Source of the DNA: Pseudoips prasinana
Lineage: Eukaryota > Arthropoda > Insecta > Lepidoptera > Nolidae
Length of the DNA stretch: 64,000 nt
Direction: 5' to 3'
NCBI GenBank assembly: GCA_951640165.1
Contig: OX621250.1
Span: 4,588,001 to 4,652,000 of the forward strand
Position 1 is the first letter of the stretch. The number at the start of each line of letters is the position of its first letter. Shown here in pieces: positions 43,162-53,480 of the stretch. Below the pieces are notes generated by a model. The model was given only the letters and a program-made list of their open reading frames with translations, was not told the origin of the DNA and ran no database searches. The translations under genes were made by a program, and so were the position numbers.

Positions 43162-46014
43162 TTATGAGTTCAATTTTTGTCGCATCAACAATTCTTTTTT
43201 GTAATTGGCATTAAACGTATATATTGTTCGTAGGCACTTCAACGGAGGAGGTATATTGCACCAGACCTTTGCGGCGGCGTATTTAAAGGATCCACGAAAT
43301 GCTGCAGTCCTATGTCTCGGAATTAGGATCAGGTGAGCTGAAGACCTGGTTCTATAACTATTGACGTCTGTTGACCAAGTTAATTTCCTGTACAGATACT
43401 CAGGTCTTTTGTTGGCAATCACACCAAATACTAGAGTTGCCAAGTGAAGTAGTCTACGGGCTGACATTTTTAACATGTTTCCACTATTTATGTGCGTTGT
43501 TACATGTGTTCGTGGAGGTACATTAAAACAGAAACGAGCACAGGCATTTTGTATCCGCTGGACTAGCCTTTGTGTTCTTGCCAGTAGACAGGCTCCATAT
43601 ACTGTGTCAGCATAATTTAGTCGAGAGAGAATGAGTGACTCACATAGTAATATGCGTATGTCGGTGTTTATATAAGGTCTTATTCGATACAGCAGTTTTA
43701 GGCGATAAAAGCAATTTTGAACTGCACTTGCCACATGCTTTTCAAACTGTAATTGTGGATCAAAAATAACACCTAGGTTGCGAGCCTCATATACCTGACC
43801 TATAGTGTTTCCATCAATTTTAATAGTAGGGTGATACTGCTCCATTCGACTTATGATGTTTTTTGACCCCATAACCATAAACTTTGATTTTGATGGGTTT
43901 AAGACAAGTGAATTTTCACATGCCCATTTAGATATTCTATTTAAATCATAATTTATTTTTGTTACAGAGTCAAGACAGTCTGTGGGATGGCATGAAAAAT
44001 ACAGTTGCAGATCATCTGCATATTGATGGAATTTGCAATATGTTATAGAATGGACAATGTCTGCACTGTATATCAGGAACAGCAGAGGCCCGAGTATTGA
44101 GCCTTGTGGCACGCCCCTGTTTACTTGACGAAGCGAGGATGAAGCTTCATGACTATTTTTGTTACCACCAATCCGTACTAATTGGTATCTTTTTGTAAGG
44201 TAACTATGAAACCACTTAACTGTCTCCACATTGCACCCATAGTATGTCAGTTTGGACAGTAGCAGTGAAATATTTATACAGTCAAATGCACGAGAGAAGT
44301 CTAGTAATGTTAATATTGTTCCCATGCCCTGGTCCCTGGCCTGGAGTATATTATCTACTACATCAATTAAAGCTGTAGTTGTGCTATGGCCTTTACGGAA
44401 GCCTGATTGTCTAGAAGGTAAAATACCAAATTGTTCTACATATTTGCTTAATTGGTCACATACCACCCTCTCCAGAATTTTGGATATACATGGTAATAAG
44501 CTAATTGGGCGAAGATCTTTAATATCATTGGGACTATCTTTTTTAGGTATAGGTCTTACAATAGCAGTCTTCCATATGTCGGGGAAAGTTGATGTTGACA
44601 CTGACCTGTTTATGATTCTCGTGAGAGTTGTCAGTGTTTGTGGCAGTGTTAGTGTCAACATGTCTAGTGATATGTCATCTATTCCCATGGCATTAGACCT
44701 GAGGTTATGGATAATCTTTGATACCTGCTCCTCATTGACAAACTGAATTTGAAAACTACCACAGCCAAACCTGTCAAATTCGAACTGGGTAAGATGGGAT
44801 ATAGTTACTTCATCACTGCCAGGTATGTTTAAAAAGTGATTGTTTAAAAGATCAGGATTATTGCAGTGCTGTGGTAACTCTTGGCTTTGGGTTTGGTGCT
44901 TTGTTAAATTTTTTTTAATGGACTTCCATAACATTTTAGGCTGTTTTATTTTGTTGTTAATATGAGTCTTAAAGTAGGCAGTTTTTTCTCTGTCAATGGC
45001 TTCCCTTACTTCATATTTAAGTCTTTTATAGAATTCTATATGAATGTCAGATTTGGTCCGCTTAGACTTAGTGTGCTGTTTGTCCCTTAATTGCATCATA
45101 TCTTTAATAGTGGTGGTGATCCATGGATAAGATGCTTCTTTAACCAAAATTCTTTTAACTGGAGCATGTAGGTCAAATAAAGTTGTAATGTAGTTATTTA
45201 GAGTCTCAACCATGCAATTGACATCTCCTAGCTTGCCTATGGAGTCCCAGTCTATACATCCTAAATCATACTGGAATGGGTCTTGCAGTATGTCAGTTAA
45301 TGGTCGATATCTTACCCAGAAGGGGGCAGGCTTACAAACCTTAAAGTTAAGTTCAGCTGTGGCTATAGCATGATGTCCAAGGTCAGGTATGTGGTTTACT
45401 GATACTCCACGGACAGAGGCATCTGTACAAATCAAGTCAATCAAGGTCGCGCTGTGATCAGTAAAATGAGTTGGTTCCGTAATTATATTAATGAGATTGG
45501 TGCTGTGTAGAAAACAGTTGAGTAGCTTCACTTTGTTATCGGAGGTATCAAGTAAATTAATATTAAAATCTCCGAGTAATAATATTTTGTCAACATTCCG
45601 GAAAGAAGTAATAGAATCAGTAATGGCGTCAAGAAATACGCTGACATCGAGCCAGGGCGGCCTGTACGCCGTGCCGACGACCACCGATTGTGTGTTTACG
45701 CTCAGCCGAAGCCACATCTGCTCTACAGTTGGTACAGACGGGTGTGGCAACGCGCGGACACGCAGCCCCCGACGCACGTAAAACCCAACGCCGCCGCCTC
45801 GCGATCTTCCCGAGATAGCTGTACGTGGCATATGTTTTAAACTAAAGTAAGGAACAAGTGGTGCCCTACCTTCCTCTCCTGCTTTGATCCAGGTTTCATT
45901 TATCGCCATTAAGTCGACATCTATATTCTCCATGGCTACTATGAACTCCTCATGCCGTGTTCCGAGTGATCCCGCATTGAAAAGTCCAACTTTTAATTGT
46001 TTTTGTTTAACCAT
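43162..46014 (-). CDS. CR1-type LINE ORF2: endonuclease/reverse transcriptase, intact
   Basis: From the ATG at 46014 (MVKQKQLKVGLFNAGSLGTR) there are 950 codons without interruption; an in-frame extension to 46134 is less likely to be coding. The AP-type endonuclease spans residues about 8-235: LFNAG, INETW (Glu40), GTAYRPP, LLGDFNIN (Asp149/Asn151); the final SDH-type motif reads LGHH. The reverse transcriptase spans about 490-740: LRPISLLP, SGFRKGHST, LDFSRAFD (Asp572), GVPQGSILGP, YADDLQLY (Asp667/668). A C-terminal region with IQNACARFCF and WCNIPPPLK follows. The protein would nick target DNA and prime cDNA synthesis from its own RNA. Clade assignment to CR1 or its close relatives is from motif style and the PHD-type ORF1. 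Confidence 0.92.
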   Translation of the reverse strand: MVKQKQLKVGLFNAGSLGTRHEEFIVAMENIDVDLMAINETWIKAGEEGRAPLVPYFSLKHMPRTAISGRSRGGGVGFYVRRGLRVRALPHPSVPTVEQMWLRLSVNTQSVVVGTAYRPPWLDVSVFLDAITDSITSFRNVDKILLLGDFNINLLDTSDNKVKLLNCFLHSTNLINIITEPTHFTDHSATLIDLICTDASVRGVSVNHIPDLGHHAIATAELNFKVCKPAPFWVRYRPLTDILQDPFQYDLGCIDWDSIGKLGDVNCMVETLNNYITTLFDLHAPVKRILVKEASYPWITTTIKDMMQLRDKQHTKSKRTKSDIHIEFYKRLKYEVREAIDREKTAYFKTHINNKIKQPKMLWKSIKKNLTKHQTQSQELPQHCNNPDLLNNHFLNIPGSDEVTISHLTQFEFDRFGCGSFQIQFVNEEQVSKIIHNLRSNAMGIDDISLDMLTLTLPQTLTTLTRIINRSVSTSTFPDIWKTAIVRPIPKKDSPNDIKDLRPISLLPCISKILERVVCDQLSKYVEQFGILPSRQSGFRKGHSTTTALIDVVDNILQARDQGMGTILTLLDFSRAFDCINISLLLSKLTYYGCNVETVKWFHSYLTKRYQLVRIGGNKNSHEASSSLRQVNRGVPQGSILGPLLFLIYSADIVHSITYCKFHQYADDLQLYFSCHPTDCLDSVTKINYDLNRISKWACENSLVLNPSKSKFMVMGSKNIISRMEQYHPTIKIDGNTIGQVYEARNLGVIFDPQLQFEKHVASAVQNCFYRLKLLYRIRPYINTDIRILLCESLILSRLNYADTVYGACLLARTQRLVQRIQNACARFCFNVPPRTHVTTHINSGNMLKMSARRLLHLATLVFGVIANKRPEYLYRKLTWSTDVNSYRTRSSAHLILIPRHRTAAFRGSFKYAAAKVWCNIPPPLKCLRTIYTFNANYKKELLMRQKLNS

Positions 46015-46448
46015 TTGTATATAATAAGTAGTGTGTGTACTGATAAGAGGTGTATTGAGTGATGACCAATGTGTACTGTATGTTGAATAAGCTATAACCT
46101 GTGTGTATATATTTAGACAATTTACATAATGCAAATAAGAAAATATCCATATAAATAATATAATGGAATTGTAAATATTTATAGAAGTTAAAACCTATGT
46201 TTATAAATTTAGAAAATTGACAAAAAGCAGATAAGAAAATAATGTCTAAATGAATAATATAATGTAATTGTAAATATTTATATAAGCCACTTTTAACTAA
46301 ATTCTGTAAATATACCAGATTCAATATGTAAAGTATGGTGTATATGCAGCGCCTAAACTTTAAATATGATATATAGACAGCACTATGGATAATCACATTA
46401 GTAAGAGGAATAATAGTATCACTTTTTACATTATTCCTCTTCACTACA
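46015..46448 (-). other. CR1 inter-ORF spacer
   Basis: A 434-base, AT-rich gap between ORF1 and ORF2. An overlapping frame continues open through part of it, but its sequence is low-complexity Tyr/Ile-rich and looks non-coding. Confidence 0.6.
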
Positions 46449-47540
46449 TTATACTTCTTTGTCGAACGCTTGCTCGCCAAAAACACGTCGGATGTCAGCC
46501 TCTGTTCGTATGGCAAAAGTGCGCTTTCCATCAGTTTCTTTTGCCAATATTTTGCCATTCTTAGTCCAAGTGAAACGCCAATTAACGCGCTGGGCAGCCT
46601 GTCGAACGAGGTAGAATAGATGCCTGTTGACGTATGTTAGCCTCTCGTTGACATAGAACCTCTGGGGCGGCGCAGCGAGGCCGAGGCCCTCAGTGTCGAC
46701 AGCTCGGCGGACGCGCGCCGCGCGCAGCAGCTCGTCGCGCAGCTGGCGGCGCGCGAGGCGCAGCACGACGCGGCGCGCGCGCGGCGCCGGCCCGCTCACG
46801 GCGCCAGGCGAGCAAGCCTCTGCCGCTCGCCCGGGGCCCAGCCCCACCCGTTCGGCAAACACTATATCTCGCGCTTCGAGGGTGACCCCGAGCTTCTTGG
46901 CAACTAGTTCAATGGTGTGCATGATGTTCTCACCCCTATCCTCAGGGAGGTTAGTGATTTCCAAATCCGAGCTTAACAGATCCTGATCTCGATCATTAAT
47001 CTGTGATTTCAGCTGCGTCACTGTATTTTCCAGCTGCTTAACGGAGTCATCTGTTGCGGTGGCGGGTGGTCTTTTTTCAATGACTGTAATCTTTGATTCC
47101 AAGTCATTGACCCGTTGCTCACACTTAGACACCCGCGTTCCTAGTGCTGATACCTGATCCGTCAGCTTCCTTATATCTCGCCTAACTTCAGCCCTCATCT
47201 GCTGAATTTCAGACTTAATTTGTCTGAGCAATTCCACCTGCGATATTGGCGCTTCATTCGGGTCCTCTTCATGCTCCAAGTCAGTCAGCTCTCCAGCGTC
47301 TTCAAATGCGGTGTTGGGGCTATTTTGCGACATAGAACTGCAGCTGTTTGCGTCCGTCTCTTTGTTCAGGGTTTTTGCCTTGGAATTGGAGTTTACGCGA
47401 CATCCGCCACACTTCCAGGTACCCGCTTTCGGTACAGCAGACAGCTGAACACAGTCAAGATGGTACTTTTTCCTGCAGTTACTGCAGGTGGCGCCTCCAC
47501 GTACTGACAAGAATTTACCGCAATGCGCACAGTTGGTCAT
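46449..47540 (-). CDS. CR1-type LINE ORF1 with PHD finger, intact
   Basis: A 363-residue protein. The N-terminal PHD-type zinc finger has Cys4, Cys7, Cys19, Cys22, His27, Cys30, Cys44, Cys47 (C4HC3). Residues about 85-185 are charged and heptad-like (EVRRDIRKLTDQVSALGTRV, KQLENTVTQLKSQINDRDQD), a likely coiled coil for trimerisation. Residues about 190-360 (LEITNLPEDRGENIMH, IVFAERVGLG, RFYVNERLTYVNRHLFYLVR, ILAKETDGKRTFAIRTEADI) form the RNA-binding, FP-like C-terminal domain usual in insect CR1/Jockey ORF1. It would coat element RNA. The stretch encoding the middle of this domain is extremely GC-rich compared with the rest. Confidence 0.9.
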   Translation of the reverse strand: MTNCAHCGKFLSVRGGATCSNCRKKYHLDCVQLSAVPKAGTWKCGGCRVNSNSKAKTLNKETDANSCSSMSQNSPNTAFEDAGELTDLEHEEDPNEAPISQVELLRQIKSEIQQMRAEVRRDIRKLTDQVSALGTRVSKCEQRVNDLESKITVIEKRPPATATDDSVKQLENTVTQLKSQINDRDQDLLSSDLEITNLPEDRGENIMHTIELVAKKLGVTLEARDIVFAERVGLGPGRAAEACSPGAVSGPAPRARRVVLRLARRQLRDELLRAARVRRAVDTEGLGLAAPPQRFYVNERLTYVNRHLFYLVRQAAQRVNWRFTWTKNGKILAKETDGKRTFAIRTEADIRRVFGEQAFDKEV

Positions 47541-47995
47541 TATAAGATGCTGGTAAACAGATGGCGTTAGTACTTCTGTTAGGTACTAGATGGCGCTACG
47601 CGATCAATAATGTCTGTCTTATATTAAAATATTGTATTTTGATGTGATTAATACAACAAGGCGGGTTATTGCATGTAATTTATATAATTAGGCCGAATCC
47701 AGGCACTAAACTGACAGTTTATAGTACTTATATAAATATCACTTTCACTTTTAGTTCACTGTGAGGTAGTTTAAGATGCAAGTTATGTTAAAGTTGTATA
47801 ATTTCGTTTATATTGCACTATATCTTTATATAACAATTGTCCTTATTAATCACTATATAATCCACTCCGGGCAACAAAAATCTTGCACAGTTATTACTTA
47901 ATTTAATTAATATTAATGGATTTTTATTTTTTTACTGGTATCGTATATATATTCATATACATGTAGTAACAATCGGTTATTTCAATATTACAAAC
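47541..47995. other. CR1 5' region and AT-rich spacer
   Basis: The first 60 bases contain two AGATGGCG modules and probably belong to the CR1 5' UTR. The rest is AT-rich and unassigned. Confidence 0.5.
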
Positions 47996-48310
47996 AGACA
48001 CTTCAATTTTATTTATTTGTATAGATTCGGCCAGCAGTTTTCCTCTTCAGAAGGTTACCTTAGAGTAGGACACGACATCGTCCCTGGGATCGCTGGCGTT
48101 TGAAGGAAGAAAACTCCACTCGTCTTTTATAAGCGGTTCCGGGAAGAGGTAACCTGCTGTAGCTCAGGTTGCCTAAACGCGCTTGTGCGTGATGGGGAGG
48201 GGGGAGGCATTCACGAACCCGTCTGCCGAGCATGGTGATTGTGGCATATCCCCCCAAGATGATTCTAGGAGGCTTTTGTCCAACCACTTTTTATAGCTAT
48301 TATGATGATT
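47996..48310 (+). repeat. RTE-like short tail family
   Basis: CACGAACCCGTCTGCCGAGC, then GGCTTTTGTCCA and a TGATGATTATGAT end; same order as 5.50-5.67 and 37.83-38.03 kb. Confidence 0.55.
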
Positions 48311-48720
48311 ATGATAACCCAGACCAGAACCCGCAACATTTTGATATTATTGCGTTCGATTGAATCAATGGTACAACTCATGGTGCCTATACAAAGTGCT
48401 TCCTGTTCACAGTTGGTTAACTTAACTAAACGAACAATTTAGAAAAACACGTTTGAGGAAATAGATGCGTTTTTCATTCATCATTGAATGAAAAGTGCCA
48501 GTTCCGATATTTTTTTTTGTACTCATGTTGAAAAGCTTTCAATGCTATATTGGTTTTTGTATTGTCAACAAGGTGATATTCATCTATACTTCTACCTGAT
48601 GATGGTAACCGGTAAGCCTACGCTTGCGATTCATCCCGATGAGCTCTGACAAGTTTACTCACCCCGGACTACATTTACAGCCTAAAGATCTCATCTATCT
48701 ATGCACTCTACAAGCCCGTT
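48311..48720. other. Unassigned spacer
   Basis: No supported gene. An inverted pair TTTTTCATTCA / TGAATGAAAAG lies at 48470-48494. Confidence 0.45.
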
Positions 48721-48872
48721 GGTCATGTCAATAAAAGTCTATAATAAACTTCCAGAAGAAATAAAAAAAGGATAATACTTTTATTAAAAAACTAAAGCTT
48801 TTCTTCTTACAGAAAAGCTATTATACTGTTAAAGAATACTTGGACTCAAAGAAATAATCCTATAGATCTTGA
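48721..48872 (+). pseudogene. LINE C-terminus scrap
   Basis: Plus frames give KVYNKLPEEIKK, then after a shift FIKKLKLFFLQKSYYTVKEYL, the standard C-terminal end of many non-LTR RT proteins. Abuts the RTE fragment. Confidence 0.6.
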
Positions 48873-48884
48873 CATTTTAATCAA

Positions 48885-49335
48885 GTCGAAAGTCTTCGAC
48901 CAGTGTGTGTTGCCAGTGATGACATACGGAACAGAGACGTGGTCGCTCACTATGGGCCTTATTAGAAGGCTCAAGGTCACCCAAAGAGCAATGGAGAGGG
49001 CTATGCTCGGAGTTTCCCTGCGGGATCGCATCAGAAATGTCGAAATCCGCAGGCGAACCAAAGTCACCGACATAGCCCGAAGAATTGCCAAGCTGAAGTG
49101 GCAGTGGGCAGGGCACATAGCTCGTAGAGCCGACGGCCGTTAGGGCAGAAAGGTTCTCGAGTGGCGACCACGAACCGGAAGACGCAGCGTGGGCAGGCCC
49201 CCTACAAGATGGACCGATGATCTTGTGCGGGTCGCTGGAAACTGCTGGATGCGAATAGCACAAGACCGGCAATTGTGGAGATCTTTGGGGGAGGCCTTTG
49301 TCCAGCAGTGGACATCTTTCGGCTGATATGATGAT
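48885..49335 (+). pseudogene. RTE-type LINE, 3' end
   Basis: It reads FDQCVLPVMTYGTETWSLTM through RTKVTDIARRIAKLKWQWAG, where a TGG-to-TAG change at about 49141 gives a stop, then continues GRKVLEWRPRTGRRSVGRPP to the ATGATG tail. Apart from that nonsense change it is nearly identical to the 35.3-kb copy. Confidence 0.85.
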
Positions 49336-50150
49336 GACATTTTAATATTAATCTGATAATTTTTTCGCTTTAAACCTTGACATTTTTAAATTAAAATTTG
49401 GCATACTTAATAATTCTTACAAATAGCATAAATTATAAAACTTTTTTCCAGGTTATCACAAATTCCTATATCATGAGTGGCTTTACCAACATGTGATTCA
49501 CAGATGGCATCTAATCCAAACTTTAGTCTGGATCTACTTACTTCAGTTTTGGGTTTCATACGGGCATTTATTGGAACGACGAAGTTCCTTATCGCGCGTT
49601 GTGAAAGGGGGCTAGACGGTAAAAATACTCACGAAAAGTTGTCACGACACTTTTTGCAGCTGTGCGGCGTGCGCATGTTTCTCTGTCTGTCTCTCTCTCT
49701 CTTTCTCTTATAGAAAGCAAGCCAGATATTTTCATTTCTATTTCGCATTGAACAGTGTGGTGTGGTGACGATTATTTTTGTTGAGTTTTTTGTACATAAT
49801 AAATAATAAGAAATAACTTGGTTCCATTCGGGTGTCCCTTGACACCTCTCAAGTTTTATTTTCTTAGTACGGTCGTTGTCTTTTGGAACAAAAATATTTC
49901 AATTGTATGAACGAGGCGACACGACCGCAGATATATCTTAAGCAGGACCGGTGCTGTTACGAGTTATTCTCCGAAGCACAGAAGTGCAACATCGCAAAAT
50001 TTTTATTGCCAGTAAAATCCAATGCTTTTATGCCTAACTTGAGAATACAATGGGGCGCATTGGATCCGGTGGTAGCATTAAAGCGCGACCGTCGTTATTA
50101 ACACAAGGTCCGTCATAATAATAATACCTTAATATAGACAGAACCATTGA
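49336..50150. other. Unassigned stretch, possible LTR remnant
   Basis: Two open frames of 72-78 codons (near 49477 and 49883) show no motif I know. A CT-rich run (49680-49708), an AATAAATAATAAG block (49798) and the segment TTGGTTCCATTCGGGTGTCC give it the look of an LTR end plus leader, but no second LTR or primer-binding site can be shown. Confidence 0.3.
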
Positions 50151-50375
50151 CAATATGTAGTAAAAATATTAGACTTAAACTAGATAATTAAACATAATCT
50201 CTTGACAATAGCTAGCTAAATATTATTGCTTTAATAAAATAAATTTTATAAATGTTTTCATACAATGTGTACCTAAATATCTATGTTACTAGAAATAATA
50301 ATGTAAACTACTATATTACTACAAACATGTTACGTGTTACAAACGTGAATAAAAACCTTTTTTATTTTAATCCCA
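50151..50375 (+). repeat. LINE 3'-tail family T
   Basis: Colinear with 15070-15260, lacking about 10 bases (TTGATACGAG) present there. Confidence 0.65.
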
Positions 50376-50574
50376 TTATCTACGAGCTCCAAGCTACCGC
50401 TAGACAAATGGGTGCAGTTGTGACATGAATGTTTCGAGTATCCCTATACAGTTGTAATACTTAGACTTAAATTAAATTCCTGTAGTAGACAAGTATCTAG
50501 GTTACCACAGAGGTGAGTACAGTCAGGATAGCAAATGTCTACCACAGCCAATAACTAATCTGCGCATCTTTATT

Positions 50575-50860
50575 TTATAAACTATCAGTGCCCGCGGACT
50601 TCGTTCCGCATTATAAATATTTTAGTCCCTGCCCGTTTGGCCCGCAACTTGGATTAGGTACATTATTCAAGTTTAAGTAAGGATGCGTTATTAATTTTGG
50701 AATTTTTTATAGCCTACGACACTCCACAATAACGTAGCTTTCTATTGGTGAAATAATTTTGAAAATCGGTTCAGTAGTTCCCGAGATTATCCCTTACAAC
50801 GTCACTAACTCACAAACTCACAAACGTTACCTCGTTATAATATTAGTATAGATAAATAAT
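50575..50860 (+). repeat. AGCTGTGCCCGCG-related repeat
   Basis: ATCAGTGCCCGCGGACTTCG at the start, AATTTTGAAAATCGGTTCAG near the end, then ACTCACAAACTCACAAACGT and a TATAATATTAGTATAGAT terminus. Confidence 0.55.
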
Positions 50861-50867
50861 AAGATCC

Positions 50868-51118
50868 TGGGACATTATTCACACAAGGCCATTTGATCCC
50901 AAAGTAAGCGGAGCTATTACTATGGAAACCTGGAACTGATATACTACATATTATACTACTTTTCTTTTGTAAATAGATATTTATATAGATAACTACAACC
51001 AGACTCGGGACAAACAGACATGTTCATGCACACATATATATCTGTCCTGGTTGGGAATCGAACCCACGACCTGCAGCGTGAAAGGCAAGCATTTACCAAC
51101 CAAGCTAACCAGCCTTCT
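50868..51118 (-). mobile_element. SINE group C, full copy
   Basis: Tail ATCCTGGGACATTATTCACA to head TACCAACCAAGCTAACCAGC, with box B region GAATCGAACCCACGACCTGC on the plus strand. Confidence 0.8.
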
Positions 51119-51520
51119 TTCATCTTTATTTTCCGTATAATCTCAAAATGGTTCTAAATAATAATGAAGAAGTGCACTCAAAAAGTTCGTCAATCGCAAC
51201 TTTACTACAAATAAACATTAAATTTACAAAGTAATCAGAATTTCTAAAAAAATAAAAAGCAATTTCAGCTTCTGCTCAGATATTTGGTTGATTTAGCCGT
51301 TGTTTCTGTAATGTAAGCTTTTTATAATATGGGTACATTGAGAAAAATGTATATGGAAGGCAATCCGGATTAAATGCTCGAGCGATATATTACATTAGCT
51401 ACGAGAATTATATTTCGAATTATAACGGTGTGATTAAGACCGTTTTGATGATGATGATGTCTTTCCTGGCCGTTTTCGACCACAGCGACTGCATAAATTT
51501 TAATTATTTTTAAGAGGACA
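51119..51520. other. Unassigned spacer
   Basis: Contains ATGGGTACATTGAGAAAAATGTATATGGAAGGCAATCCGG-type text at 51332-51370 that recurs at 52.63-52.67 kb, marking a pair of dispersed repeat scraps. No gene. Confidence 0.4.
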
Positions 51521-51871
51521 TCAGGAGCGTAGTTGGTCAGCTCTCTCATTAGCCCTCATATGACTGCAATAGCCAATATTCGTTTTTAGAATGCGAGCAC
51601 AGCGGCTGCACACCAGGACACCGTTTACGTAATTGTACTGTTTCGCCGAAGATGGTTGATATTTTAGAGCGTCACATCTAGCGTCTAACTCAGCCCGTCT
51701 CCCATCCTCAAAGTCGGAAACCTTCTGATGTACAAGGCGTCTCCATTCAAGCCGTTTTTGTGCCTGGGTTTCCCATCTAGCTGGATCTATGCCACAGCTC
51801 TTCATGTGACGCTTTTGCACATCCTTAAAACGGAGAAACTGGCCGCCAAGCTTTCGCTTGCCTGCCTGCAA
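51521..51871 (-). pseudogene. LINE C-terminus with zinc finger
   Basis: About 115 codons are open: GGQFLRFKDVQKRHMKSCGI, RLEWRRLVHQKV, then a Cys-X2-Cys finger VCSRCARILKTNIGYCSHMR. It is the same arrangement as 4654-5144 and 24228-24561, from a third subfamily. No RT domain upstream; 5' truncated or an exon-like relic. Confidence 0.65.
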
Positions 51872-52269
51872 CTCTGAAAAAAAGATGCTTTAGCTATTCT
51901 AGTTAGTTACTATCATAATAATAGAATATCCATACTAATTGGTGGTGTTGTAGTGCCTCGGGGATGTTTTCAGAGGCTCGCACAGATGGTTTCCATGCCA
52001 TTATGCGAAAGTAAGCGGCATCCCTACTACAACGCCTGCATGGTAGTAACAACAGCATTCTGAAAATGATCGCTGCCAGAGCGGACTGTCCCTTTCAGGA
52101 ATACTGGGGGGAGACAGTAGGTCTTAGTTAATCAATATTGTGGAAACTAACAATACTAACATATTTTCATAAGTGGTAACCAACAATGGTGCTTATGTAA
52201 ATAAGTTAGTATTAACCAAGTCAGTATTAACCTAACACCAAAATACTAACAAAATTATGGACTTGTCTG
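51872..52269. other. Unassigned spacer
   Basis: 52050-52110 resembles the scrap at 20.53-20.62 kb. No gene. Confidence 0.4.
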
Positions 52270-52615
52270 AAATAAAAAATAAATTAAAGAATTATTAAAG
52301 CCAAATTGTGTAGCAGGGCATATTACAAAATTTCTGGACTGCTAATAAATTATATTTTAATTTTTAATTCTGATTATTTACGTGACAAAAGTGATTGTGT
52401 TGGTGTGAAAGTGAGGATTGAGTTGTTCTGAGTCAACACACATGATTGTAATTAATCTTAAGTATATTTTATTTTTAAAAAGGATTCCTACTGAGTTTTC
52501 TGGCAGTGTTTCTCAGTAGCTGCCACGTCATTCACTGCACTGTAGGGTAAAAAAAGATGACGATTCCACATAAATGCAAAATTTTTACGGAATAAGTATT
52601 TAGTGTAATATAAGC
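52270..52615 (+). pseudogene. LINE C-terminus and 3' tail N
   Basis: RIIKAKLCSRAYYKIS-type coding (end of the RT protein) is followed by the 3' UTR with GGATTCCTACTGAGTTTTCT, GTTTCTCAGTAGCTGCCACG and TTTACGGAATAAGTA. Colinear with 61.12-61.77 kb; this copy lacks the repeat J insertion present there. Confidence 0.65.
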
Positions 52616-53480
52616 TTTTTATAATGTGGGTATATTGGAAAAAATGTACATGCAAGGCAATCCGGATTAAATGCTCGAGCGGTTAATACGTGCATCATTT
52701 TATAACCCACCTAATATATTAAAGTTTTAATTAGCCCTTTAACTAATTTAGTTATTCGGTTAAATGTTTAACGCTTAACTAAATTACTATCATTTTGAAT
52801 GATTGTGATAAATAAATTGCATTATTTCATTATTATACTTGCCAACAGGTGTAGCTGCTGTTTGCTCATTTAATTGTTAAACATTTTACTCTATCCAGAA
52901 TTAGTTAAACATATTCAGCTGCTTGCTATCCTATGCAACCATTTGACTACTAAATCCATATATCTGATCGTCTGACTGTACTATAATGTAATCCGGGTAG
53001 AAATTCCAGACATAAATGTGACCCACACAGAAAACATAAACAATTTAAACAGACCAGTTCAATTACTCTTTATTAGGTTCTACAATATGAGATGACTGTG
53101 AGACAGTAGGGTTGCCAACTACACCAATATTGTAGATCTTCAGGTATAATGTTTGTAACGTGGAAGGTTTACTGGCATTATTGGGATTTTGCTGACAAGA
53201 GTAATACCCAGCAGCTATTCGGAGTCAGCAAGTTGGAGTTTATAACCCCTCGTGTTTAAAATAAAACAGTCAGTCTTTCGTGTTCTCTCTTTGGACGAAT
53301 CAGCTAGCCTGATGTTATGAGCGTAGTTTATTCCGATGTTGGTTGTAGAAGGTTAAACGGTGATTCATTTTTATTTATACAGGTTTACAAACAATAATTT
53401 TATATATATATATATATATATATTTCTTGCCGTTGCCTAGAATCCTTTTTGTTTGATAAAGAAGAGGAATGCCTACGCAT
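52616..53480. other. Unassigned spacer with (TA)n
   Basis: A (TA)12 run at 53400-53423; the rest AT-rich and unrecognised. Confidence 0.45.

Larger units (their letters stand above)
40625..47600 (-). mobile_element. Near-complete CR1-type LINE, 3' UTR split by Tc1
   Basis: The minus-strand order is a 5' region (about 47541-47600), ORF1 (47540-46449), ORF2 (46014-43162), a 3' UTR part (43161-42737), a Tc1 insertion (42734-41143), the rest of the UTR (41140-40640) and a terminal GAAA simple repeat (40625-40645). Without Tc1 the length is about 5.4 kb, right for CR1. Both ORFs are intact. Inclusion of 40625-41140 rests on blocks shared with the CR1 fragment at 2.93-3.48 kb; the 5' limit is uncertain. 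Confidence 0.65.

Noticed and set aside
44252..44746. A 164-codon plus-strand open frame within CR1
   Set aside because: Antisense shadow of the ORF2 reverse-transcriptase region.
46693..46986. Arg/Ser-rich plus-strand frame
   Set aside because: Antisense of the GC-rich part of CR1 ORF1; no independent support.
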